From positions 1-5,341 of the forward strand of contig QIEB01000310.1 of assembly GCA_003229495.1 (NCBI GenBank): a stretch of 5,341 nt of DNA, read 5' to 3'. The stretch is from Flammeovirgaceae bacterium (lineage in GTDB: Bacteria; Bacteroidota; Bacteroidia; Cytophagales; Cyclobacteriaceae). Shown piece after piece: positions 1-5,119 of the stretch. How positions within the stretch are numbered: position 1 is the stretch's first letter; every line of letters begins with the position of its first letter. The position numbers and the translations under genes are program-made. Below the pieces are notes generated by a model. That model ran no database searches. It saw nothing but the letters and a program-made list of their open reading frames with translations, and was not told the DNA's origin.

Positions 1-180
1 GGTGCTCAAATTATAAAAGCGAATGTGCCATTGTCGGAATTGTTTGGTTATGTCACAGATCTAAGAACCATATCGTCAGGCAGGGCTTCTGCAACCCTGA
101 CTTTTTCGCACTATGATCCAGTGCCTACGCATTTGGCAGAAGGAATCATTGAGAAAGTAAAAGGAACAGCTGTTAATTAA
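1..180 (+). CDS. fusA: Elongation factor G, C-terminal end (partial)
   Basis: The frame is open from the first base to a TAA at 178-180 and gives the last 59 residues of a protein whose 5' part lies outside the window. The residues VPLSELFGYVTDLRTISSGR followed by FSHYDPVP match the conserved end of EF-G domain V, which carries the VPLSEMFGY and FSHY signatures in this family. EF-G is the cytoplasmic GTPase that moves tRNA and mRNA through the ribosome and helps recycle ribosomes; its GTPase domain is not visible here. The next gene is rpsJ after only 7 nt, with no tuf gene between, an order common in Bacteroidota and different from E. coli. Some genomes carry several EF-G paralogues, but the position in the str cluster favours the canonical one. 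Confidence 0.95.
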   Translation, partial: GAQIIKANVPLSELFGYVTDLRTISSGRASATLTFSHYDPVPTHLAEGIIEKVKGTAVN

Positions 181-191
181 TGCAACTATGA
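180..191 (+). other. Three-codon ORF (M-Q-L-stop) bridging the fusA stop and rpsJ start
   Basis: ATG CAA CTA TGA begins on the last base of the fusA stop codon (TAATG) and ends with a TGA that overlaps the rpsJ start codon (ATGA). Both junctions are arrangements used for stop-and-restart translation, so it could relay ribosomes from fusA to rpsJ. This is seen directly in the sequence, but so short an ORF can easily arise by chance and nothing here shows that it is translated. Confidence 0.2.
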
Positions 192-493
192 ATCAGAAAA
201 TAAGAATTAAACTTAAATCCTACGACCATAATTTGGTGGACAAATCATCAGAAAAGATCGTACGGGCAGTGAAATCTACTGGAGCGGTGGTAAGCGGGCC
301 AATTCCATTACCTACAGTAAAAGAAAAGTTCACTGTACTTAGATCTCCTCACGTGAACAAGAAGTCCCGTGAACAGTTCCAACTGTGCACCTACAAGAGA
401 TTGGTTGATATCTATTCCAATAGCACCAAGACAGTAGACGCACTGATGAAACTGGAGCTGCCAAGCGGAGTAGACGTAGAAATAAAAGTGTAG
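188..493 (+). CDS. rpsJ: 30S ribosomal protein S10 (uS10)
   Basis: This 101-residue protein is close to the usual S10 length (about 103 in E. coli). S10 lies in the head of the 30S subunit and in many bacteria is also NusE, which joins the transcription antitermination complex with NusB. Recognisable family features are the N-terminal IRIKLKSYDH strand, GPIPLPT at residues 37-43 and the extended loop SPHVNKKSREQF at 53-64 that reaches into 16S rRNA. The ATG at 188 is chosen because it gives the family N-terminus. No Shine-Dalgarno sequence precedes it; the upstream bases are A/T-rich. The gene ends with tandem stops, TAG then TAA (491-496). It lies 7 nt after fusA and is followed by a terminator, so it appears to be the last gene of the str unit here rather than the first of the S10 unit as in E. 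coli. Confidence 0.97.
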   Translation: MNQKIRIKLKSYDHNLVDKSSEKIVRAVKSTGAVVSGPIPLPTVKEKFTVLRSPHVNKKSREQFQLCTYKRLVDIYSNSTKTVDALMKLELPSGVDVEIKV

Positions 494-515
494 TAAAATA
501 TCTGCACCAGGTGTC

Positions 516-551
516 AAGAACCAATACCAGAATCCTATTGGTTCTTTTTTT
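516..551 (+). terminator. Intrinsic terminator after rpsJ
   Basis: AAGAACCAATA (516-526) pairs perfectly with TATTGGTTCTT (536-546), an 11-bp stem around a 9-nt loop (527-535). The 3' arm runs into seven consecutive T (545-551), and a second T-rich stretch follows to 558. This is a classic rho-independent terminator for transcripts coming from fusA-rpsJ. The stem is A/T-rich with only three G-C pairs, so some read-through into rplC is possible. There is no T-run on the opposite strand, so it looks one-directional. Confidence 0.85.
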
Positions 552-570
552 GGTTTTTGAAAAGTTGACC

Positions 571-601
571 TTTGGTTACATTTAATTATTTCCTATCTTT
601 G
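571..601 (+). promoter_or_regulatory. Bacteroidota-type promoter for the rplC-led operon
   Basis: TATCTTTG (594-601) is an exact match to the Bacteroidota -7 consensus TAnnTTTG. A TTTG at 571-574 lies 19 nt upstream, in the range expected for the -33 element; a TTGAC at 565-569 is an alternative but gives a longer 24-nt gap. The predicted transcription start is about 605-608, leaving a leader of roughly 43-47 nt before the rplC ATG. The position just after a terminator and before a long gene run supports a real promoter. The start site is inferred from spacing only. Confidence 0.75.
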
Positions 602-650
602 CATCCTTTGCCGGAATGGGAGGTGGATAAATAGTCGTAAAGAGAAAAAA
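602..650 (+). promoter_or_regulatory. rplC leader with strong SD-like sequence and a four-codon ORF
   Basis: This short leader contains GGAGGTG (619-625), fully complementary to the CACCTCC anti-Shine-Dalgarno stretch of typical 16S rRNA. It ends 25 nt before the rplC ATG, too far for normal start selection, and no ATG, GTG or TTG lies at the usual distance downstream. The same bases lie inside ATG GGA GGT GGA TAA (616-630), a potential M-G-G-G peptide. The rplC start itself is preceded by an A-rich run (639-650), the usual initiation context in Bacteroidota. The motif could be a regulatory contact, a relic or coincidence. I see no large hairpin, only a possible 4-bp ATCC (603-606)/GGAT (625-628) pairing. 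Confidence 0.4.
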
Positions 651-1283
651 ATGTCTGGGATAATTGGTAGAAAAATCGGAATGACCAGCGTCTTTGATGA
701 GCAAGGACGTAACATTCCTTGTACATTGATTGAAGCTGGACCCTGCGTGGTTACACAAATCAAAACGGAAGAAACAGACGGGTACAATTCGGTACAACTC
801 GGTTGGGGTGAAAAGAAAGATAAGCACACCCCTAAGGCATTAAAAGGCCATTTTAGTAAATCAAAGACTACTCCAAAAAGGAAGCTTGCAGAGTTTCGCA
901 ATTTTAAAGAGCTGTTTGATGGGGATTTGTCATTGGGTCAGACCATAAAGGTCGATAATATTTTTGAAGAAGGTGATTTTCTTGATGCTGTAGGAACTTC
1001 CAAGGGTAAAGGTTTTCAAGGTGTAGTACGAAGGCATAATTTTGCCGGGGTAGGGGACGCTACTCACGGACAGCACAACCGGGAAAGAGCTCCAGGTTCA
1101 ATTGGTGCTGCTTCTTATCCAGCAAGGGTTTTTAAAGGCATGAAAATGGCTGGACGAATGGGAGGAGACCGTGTGAAAGTACTCAACCTTAAGGTAGTGA
1201 AGATCGTGGAAAATCAAAATTTGATTTTGGTTAGTGGGGCAGTTCCCGGGGCCAAGAACTCATTAGTTATATTGGAGAAGTAA
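651..1283 (+). CDS. rplC: 50S ribosomal protein L3 (uL3)
   Basis: L3 is an early 50S assembly protein; its globular domain sits on the solvent side and a long loop reaches towards the peptidyl transferase centre. The 210-residue length matches the family (209 in E. coli). The N-terminal GIIGRKIGMTSVFDEQG, the GTSKGKGFQGVVRRHNF segment at residues 115-131, and PGSIG followed by VFKGMKMAGRMG (about 148-171) are family signatures. The ATG at 651 gives the canonical MSGIIGRKIGMT start and follows an A-rich tract without a local Shine-Dalgarno. The position of the PrmB-methylated Gln150 of E. coli L3 is Ala153 here (GSIGAA). It is the first gene after the promoter and lies 2 nt before rplD, which implies tight coupling. 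Confidence 0.98.
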   Translation: MSGIIGRKIGMTSVFDEQGRNIPCTLIEAGPCVVTQIKTEETDGYNSVQLGWGEKKDKHTPKALKGHFSKSKTTPKRKLAEFRNFKELFDGDLSLGQTIKVDNIFEEGDFLDAVGTSKGKGFQGVVRRHNFAGVGDATHGQHNRERAPGSIGAASYPARVFKGMKMAGRMGGDRVKVLNLKVVKIVENQNLILVSGAVPGAKNSLVILEK

Positions 1284-1285
1284 GC

Positions 1286-1912
1286 ATGAAAGTCACTGTA
1301 TATCAAAATAATGGTAAAAAGACCAAGAAAAAGGTTGAGCTGATTGATGAAGTTTTTGCCATTGAGCCAAATGATCATGCCATCTATCTGGATGTAAAGC
1401 AATATCTGGCGAATCAAAGACATGGAACTCACAAGTCAAAGGAACGTGCAGAAATTTCAGGCTCAACCCGTAAGATTAAAAAGCAAAAAGGTACTGGTAC
1501 CGCCAGAGCTGGAAGCATTAAATCGCCCTTGTTTAGAGGTGGCGGACGCGCTTTTGGACCACGCCCCAGAGACTATAGCTTCAAACTCAATAAGAAGCTC
1601 AAGTTGTTGGCCAGAAAATCTGCATTGAGCTATAAGTCCAAAGAAGAGGGGATTATGGTTTTGGAAGATTTCAATTTTGAAGCCCCTAAAACTAAAGAGT
1701 ATCTGAAAATGTTGACCTCACTGGAGCTTGAGAACAAGAAAACACTTCTGGTTTTACCAGCTGCTAATAAGAATATTGTGTTATCAAGCCGAAATTTGCC
1801 TAAGGCAAAAGTCACTACTGTAGACTCATTACACACTTATGATCTATTACATGCCGACAGTTTGCTGATCAGTGAGAGTTCGGTCGAAAAAATTGAGAAT
1901 TTACTAAAGTAA
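1286..1912 (+). CDS. rplD: 50S ribosomal protein L4 (uL4)
   Basis: L4 binds 23S rRNA early in assembly, and its extended loop lines the narrowest part of the exit tunnel with L22. At 208 residues it is slightly longer than E. coli L4 (201). The loop is clear: KGTGTARAG at residues 68-76 followed by SIKSPLFRGGGRAFGPRP. The C-terminal half keeps the globular fold pattern, with the VTTVDSLHTYDLLHADSLLI segment near the end. The loop shows no insertion or deletion of the kind linked to macrolide resistance. The ATG at 1286 starts 2 nt after the rplC stop; a GGAG at 1274-1277 inside rplC might help initiation. In gammaproteobacteria L4 represses its own operon through the S10 leader, but no comparable structure is visible here. 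Confidence 0.97.
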   Translation: MKVTVYQNNGKKTKKKVELIDEVFAIEPNDHAIYLDVKQYLANQRHGTHKSKERAEISGSTRKIKKQKGTGTARAGSIKSPLFRGGGRAFGPRPRDYSFKLNKKLKLLARKSALSYKSKEEGIMVLEDFNFEAPKTKEYLKMLTSLELENKKTLLVLPAANKNIVLSSRNLPKAKVTTVDSLHTYDLLHADSLLISESSVEKIENLLK

Positions 1913-1915
1913 GCG

Positions 1916-2203
1916 ATGAGTGTATTAGTCAAGCCATTGGTAACGGAGAAAATTTCAGCCCTGAATGAAGAGGGGCGTTATGGATTTGTTGTAGCTATTA
2001 AAGCCAACAAAATCCAAATTAAGCAGGCTGTAGAAGCCATGTATGGAGTGACCGTCGAGGATGTCAATACTATGAGATATCAGGGAAAAGTAAAGTCCCG
2101 CAACACCAAAGCAGGCGCAATTTCCGGACGGACGGCCTCCTATAAAAAAGCCATAGTCAAAGTGGCTGAGGGCGAAGTGATAGATTTTTACAGTGGCATT
2201 TAA
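1916..2203 (+). CDS. rplW: 50S ribosomal protein L23 (uL23)
   Basis: L23 sits at the polypeptide tunnel exit and is the docking point for trigger factor and the signal recognition particle. The 95-residue protein has the normal family length. KPLVTEK at residues 6-12 is the N-terminal signature; Glu11 corresponds to E. coli Glu18, the trigger-factor contact. The helix-turn segment IKQAVEAMYGVTVEDVNT (about 35-52) and the GRTASYKKAIV strand (about 71-81) complete the fold. The start ATG lies 3 nt after the rplD stop in an AAGTAAGCG context very like the rplC-rplD junction (AAGTAAGC), suggesting translational coupling rather than Shine-Dalgarno-driven initiation. Confidence 0.97.
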   Translation: MSVLVKPLVTEKISALNEEGRYGFVVAIKANKIQIKQAVEAMYGVTVEDVNTMRYQGKVKSRNTKAGAISGRTASYKKAIVKVAEGEVIDFYSGI

Positions 2204-2221
2204 TTCTATAGGGTAAACGAG

Positions 2222-3037
2222 ATGGCAGTTAAAAAATTAAGACCAGTAACACCAGGGCAACGATATAGAATGGCCCCCAGTTTTGCTGAATTGACCACCG
2301 GCAAACCTGAGAAATCATTGCTCAAAGGTGTGAAAAAATCAGGCGGCAGAAATAATGACGGCCGAATGACCATGCGCTACCTTGGTGGTGGTCATAAGAA
2401 AAGGATGAGAGATGTAGATTTCAAGAGAAGGAAGTTCGGCATACCGGCTATTGTGAAATCTATAGAATACGACCCCATGCGATCTGCCAGGATCGCATTG
2501 TTATATTATGCAGATGGCGCCAAGTCTTATATTATCGCAGCGGAGGGACTAAAAGTAGGACAAACGGTTATCTCCGGAGAGAAAGTTTCACCAGAGGTAG
2601 GAAATGCTTTACCATTGGCCAATATTCCATTGGGCACCATTGTCCATAATATCGAGTTAAAGCCTGCAAAGGGAGCAGCTATGGCCCGTAGTGCTGGGAC
2701 TTATGCCCAACTTCTGGCCAGGGAAGGAAAATATGCCACTATCAAGCTTCCTTCTGGTGAGATGAGAATGGTGCTGACCACTTGTCTGGCAACGGTAGGG
2801 AGTGTTTCCAATGCAGAACATATGAATGTAAGCTTGGGTAAAGCCGGGCGAAACAGATGGCTGGGTCGCAGACCTCGGGTCAGGGGGGTAGCGATGAACC
2901 CGGTAGATCATCCAATGGGTGGAGGTGAAGGTAAAGCTTCAGGAGGTCATCCAAGGTCTCGTAACGGCATATACGCTAAAGGATTTAAGACCAGACCCAA
3001 GAAAAAGTACAGCAATAAATTCATAATAAGTAGATAA
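2222..3037 (+). CDS. rplB: 50S ribosomal protein L2 (uL2)
   Basis: L2 is needed for subunit association and for peptidyl transferase function. At 271 residues it matches the family (273 in E. coli). An N-terminal OB-like RNA-binding domain starts after the SGGRNNDGRMTMRYLGGGHK segment (about 40-59), and a C-terminal SH3-like domain runs to about residue 230, followed by a basic tail. The highly conserved AMNPVDHPMGGGEG loop carries Asp229 and His230, equivalent to E. coli Asp228 and His229. The following position is Met232, where E. coli has a second His (DHPHGGGEG); as I recall, Met is usual in Bacteroidota. The gene lies 18 nt after rplW, with a weak TAGGG stretch but no clear Shine-Dalgarno before the ATG. 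Confidence 0.98.
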   Translation: MAVKKLRPVTPGQRYRMAPSFAELTTGKPEKSLLKGVKKSGGRNNDGRMTMRYLGGGHKKRMRDVDFKRRKFGIPAIVKSIEYDPMRSARIALLYYADGAKSYIIAAEGLKVGQTVISGEKVSPEVGNALPLANIPLGTIVHNIELKPAKGAAMARSAGTYAQLLAREGKYATIKLPSGEMRMVLTTCLATVGSVSNAEHMNVSLGKAGRNRWLGRRPRVRGVAMNPVDHPMGGGEGKASGGHPRSRNGIYAKGFKTRPKKKYSNKFIISR

Positions 3038-3050
3038 GTCACAGGCAGAA

Positions 3051-3329
3051 ATGGGAAGATCATTAAAAAAAGGGCCATATATCGACTTCCGATTGGAGAA
3101 GAAGGTGGATGTCATGAGTGAGACTGGAAAGAAATCTGTTATTAAGACCTGGTCAAGAAGGTCTATGATATCACCGGATTTTGTTGGTCACACATTTGCG
3201 GTCCACAACGGTAATAAGTTCATACCGGTATATGTGACTGAGAATATGGTAGGACACAAATTGGGAGAATTTGCACCTACCAGGAACTTCAGAGGTCACG
3301 TTGCTAAAAAGGACAGAGGTAAAAGATAG
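3051..3329 (+). CDS. rpsS: 30S ribosomal protein S19 (uS19)
   Basis: S19 lies in the 30S head beside S13, close to the A-site tRNA and the B1 inter-subunit bridges. The 92-residue protein has the standard length. It begins with the classic MGRSLKKGPYID, and contains TWSRRSMI at residues 33-40, the HNGNKFIPVYVTENMVGHKL stretch, and GEFAPTR at 72-78, all family signatures, before a basic C-terminus. The ATG at 3051 is 13 nt after rplB and is the only start that gives the canonical N-terminus. The upstream bases (CAGGCAGAA) contain no good Shine-Dalgarno. Confidence 0.98.
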   Translation: MGRSLKKGPYIDFRLEKKVDVMSETGKKSVIKTWSRRSMISPDFVGHTFAVHNGNKFIPVYVTENMVGHKLGEFAPTRNFRGHVAKKDRGKR

Positions 3330-3337
3330 AAGAGATT

Positions 3338-3727
3338 ATGGAAGCAGTTGCTCGTTTAAACAATGTACCTACCTCACCTCGTAAAATGCGATTGGTAGCA
3401 GATATGATCCGGGGTGAATCTGTGAACAGGGCCTTGAATATTTTAAAATTCGAACCAAAAGTAGGGGCCGCCAGAATAGAAAAGTTACTGCTTTCCGCGG
3501 TGGCCAATTGGCAGTCTAAAAATGAGGATGTTAAGTTGGAAGAGGCTGATCTTTATGTTAAAGAAATAATGGTGGACAGCGGCCGCATGTTAAAAAGACT
3601 ACGTCCGGCACCACAAGGGCGGGCGCATCGCATACGCAAGCGTTCCAACCACGTAACGCTAACAGTAGATAATCTGGGCAAAGCAATAATCCAGGAAGCA
3701 ACGGTGGAGAAAAAAGATACTAAATAA
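3338..3727 (+). CDS. rplV: 50S ribosomal protein L22 (uL22)
   Basis: L22 contacts all domains of 23S rRNA, and its long beta-hairpin lines the exit tunnel opposite L4. SPRKMRLVADMIRG at residues 13-26 is the N-terminal helix signature. The hairpin is recognisable as LKRLRPAPQGRAHRIRKRS (about 85-103), with no deletion at the tip of the type associated with macrolide resistance. At 129 residues it is longer than E. coli L22 (110), the extra residues forming a charged C-terminal tail that ends VEKKDTK. It starts 8 nt after rpsS with an A/G-rich but not Shine-Dalgarno-like upstream region (AGATAGAAGAGATT). Confidence 0.97.
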   Translation: MEAVARLNNVPTSPRKMRLVADMIRGESVNRALNILKFEPKVGAARIEKLLLSAVANWQSKNEDVKLEEADLYVKEIMVDSGRMLKRLRPAPQGRAHRIRKRSNHVTLTVDNLGKAIIQEATVEKKDTK

Positions 3728-3734
3728 TTAATAA

Positions 3735-4451
3735 ATGGGACAAAAAGTAAACCCTATAGGTTTAAGATTGGGCATCGTGAAAGGCTGGGATTCCAACTGG
3801 TACGGTGGGAAGGATTTTTCTGAAAAGATCGTAGAAGATCATAAAATCCGCAAATATATACGTGCCAGGATTCCAAAAGGGGGAATATCCAAAATCATCA
3901 TTGAAAGAACCATTAAGAGGATTACCCTAACCGTTCATACGGCCCGTCCCGGGGTGGTGATTGGCAAAGGTGGGACCGAGGTAGATAAGATTAAGGAGGA
4001 GTTGAAAAAAATTACTGGTAAAGATGTTCAGATAAACATATTTGAAATAAAGAGGCCCGAATTGGACGCAAGCCTGGTTGGGGAATCCATTGCTCAGCAA
4101 CTACAAGCACGAATTTCTTACAGAAGGGCCATGAAACAGGCAATTGCAAGTGCCATGAGAGTTGGGGCGCAAGGAATTAAAATCAAGGTGGCTGGAAGAT
4201 TGGGTGGAGCAGAGATGGCCCGGTCTGAACAGTACAAGGACGGTCGAATTCCCTTGCACACACTGCGGGCCGATATTGACTATGCGGTTTCTGAAGCAAA
4301 AACTGTTTATGGAAAGATTGGTATCAAGGTATGGATATTCAAGGGAGAGATATTTGGTAAGAGAGACCTGTCTCCTAACATTGGAAATACCGGGGGAGGC
4401 GATATGGCCAACAGACGCAAACGTGACGGAGCAAAGAGAAGAAGAAGATAG
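3735..4451 (+). CDS. rpsC: 30S ribosomal protein S3 (uS3)
   Basis: S3 forms part of the mRNA entry channel and, with S4 and S5, the ribosomal helicase. The 238-residue protein (233 in E. coli) starts MGQKVNPIGLRLG. A type II KH domain follows, with the GKGG loop at residues 77-80 (VVIGKGGTEVDKI). The C-terminal S3 domain holds YRRAMKQA, where Arg130, Arg131 and Lys134 match the E. coli helicase residues 131, 132 and 135, then GRLGGAEMAR and PLHTLRADIDYAVSEA. A very basic tail ends in AKRRRR. The start is 7 nt after rplV in an A/T-rich context (ATAATTAATAA). It is followed by the largest gap inside the operon, 39 nt, which contains a hairpin. Confidence 0.98.
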   Translation: MGQKVNPIGLRLGIVKGWDSNWYGGKDFSEKIVEDHKIRKYIRARIPKGGISKIIIERTIKRITLTVHTARPGVVIGKGGTEVDKIKEELKKITGKDVQINIFEIKRPELDASLVGESIAQQLQARISYRRAMKQAIASAMRVGAQGIKIKVAGRLGGAEMARSEQYKDGRIPLHTLRADIDYAVSEAKTVYGKIGIKVWIFKGEIFGKRDLSPNIGNTGGGDMANRRKRDGAKRRRR

Positions 4452-4488
4452 AAATATAGTCCCGCCGTGGGTGGGAATAAGAAATATA
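4451..4488 (+). repeat. Hairpin flanked by an 8-bp direct repeat in the rpsC-rplP gap
   Basis: GAAATATA occurs at 4451-4458 and again at 4481-4488. Between the copies TCCCGCC (4460-4466) pairs with GGTGGGA (4470-4476) across a GTG triloop, giving seven pairs including one G-U. No T-run follows, so it is not an intrinsic terminator. The structure ends 14 nt before the rplP ATG, where it could influence L16 initiation or mRNA processing; that role is inference. Confidence 0.5.
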
Positions 4489-4490
4489 CC

Positions 4491-4913
4491 ATGTTACAAC
4501 CGAAAAGAACCAAGTACCGCAAGAAGCAAAAAGGGAGAGTTAAGGGAATTGCCCAGAGAGGGCATACCATGGCTTTCGGAAACTTTGGGTTGAAGGCACT
4601 TGAACCAGGATGGATCACCAGCAGACAATTGGAGGCTGCCCGTATCGCAGTGACCAGGGCCATGAAGAGGGAAGGTCAGGTTTGGATTCGGATATTTCCG
4701 GATAAACCAATTACTAAAAAACCTGCAGAAGTGCGTATGGGAAAAGGAAAAGGAGCTCCGGAATATTGGGTGGCGGTAGTGAAACCCGGAACCATTATGT
4801 TTGAATCCAGTGGAGTAAACAAAGAATTAGCGGAAGAATCAATGAGATTAGCTGCTCAAAAACTCCCTATACAAACAAAATTTGTAGTAAGAAGGGATTA
4901 CGTAGTACGATAA
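4491..4913 (+). CDS. rplP: 50S ribosomal protein L16 (uL16)
   Basis: L16 is a late-assembling 50S protein near the A site and central protuberance that helps position tRNA. The ATG at 4491 is chosen because it gives MLQPKRTKYRKKQKGR, the canonical N-terminus. An in-frame GTG at 4467 would add eight residues (MGGNKKYT) that the family lacks, and it lies inside the hairpin loop. The 140-residue length compares with 136 in E. coli. GSFGLKA-like GNFGLKALEPGWITSRQLEA, then WIRIFPDKPITKKP and VRMGKGKG are diagnostic. Arg82 in the last motif matches E. coli Arg81, which some bacteria hydroxylate. The C-terminus (VVRRDYVVR) extends slightly. It lies 39 nt after rpsC and 4 nt before rpmC. Confidence 0.97.
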   Translation: MLQPKRTKYRKKQKGRVKGIAQRGHTMAFGNFGLKALEPGWITSRQLEAARIAVTRAMKREGQVWIRIFPDKPITKKPAEVRMGKGKGAPEYWVAVVKPGTIMFESSGVNKELAEESMRLAAQKLPIQTKFVVRRDYVVR

Positions 4914-4917
4914 AATC

Positions 4918-5115
4918 ATGAATAATTCAGAAATACAATCACTCTCAATCAACGAACTGCAGGAACGTGTCATTTCTGAAAAGGAAAACTTGCAGAAATT
5001 GAAGTTTGCACATGCAATTTCACCAATTGAGAATCCGATGAAGATCAACCAGGCAAAACGCTTAATTGCCAGGATGAATACGGAGTTGACCATCAAACAA
5101 AAAGATAACAGGTAG
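4918..5115 (+). CDS. rpmC: 50S ribosomal protein L29 (uL29)
   Basis: L29 sits beside L23 at the tunnel exit. This 65-residue protein has the expected small size (63 in E. coli) and the two-helix pattern: a first helix around LSINELQERVISEKENLQKL, the KFAHAISPIENPMKI turn, and a second helix around QAKRLIARMNTEL. The ATG at 4918 follows the rplP stop by 4 nt, in the context GATAAAATC without a Shine-Dalgarno sequence. L29 is poorly conserved in sequence, but its place between L16 and S17 is the conserved spc-cluster order and makes the call secure. Confidence 0.95.
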   Translation: MNNSEIQSLSINELQERVISEKENLQKLKFAHAISPIENPMKINQAKRLIARMNTELTIKQKDNR

Positions 5116-5119
5116 CGCC

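Noticed and set aside
597..611. Direct repeat CTTTGC (597-602 and 606-611) at the predicted transcription start
   Set aside because: The six-base repeat overlaps the -7 element and is short enough to be coincidental; the second copy lacks the TA needed for another promoter.
593..901. Minus-strand ORFs over the rplC promoter and 5' end (also 582-827)
   Set aside because: They are antisense to rplC and the promoter, with no recognisable protein content; the residues mirror constrained rplC codons.
1037..1044. TAATTTTG inside rplC, a second match to the TAnnTTTG promoter element
   Set aside because: It encodes conserved L3 residues (HNF) and has no clear TTTG at the -33 distance; a chance match in coding sequence is more likely.
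2204..2221. Possible regulatory element in the rplW-rplB gap
   Set aside because: The gap is only 18 nt with no repeat, hairpin or promoter motif; TAGGG is a weak Shine-Dalgarno-like match at most.
4467..4490. In-frame GTG that would extend L16 by eight residues
   Set aside because: Family L16 proteins begin MLQPKRTK, which the ATG at 4491 gives exactly; the GTG lies in a hairpin loop without upstream support.
4162..4593. 143-codon + strand ORF in a second frame over the end of rpsC and start of rplP
   Set aside because: It overlaps two certain ribosomal protein genes in another frame and its translation resembles no ribosomal or other familiar protein; it is a shadow frame.
4307..4663. 118-codon minus-strand ORF opposite rpsC-rplP
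   Set aside because: It is antisense to highly conserved genes, its translation is low in recognisable features, and no promoter or start context supports it.
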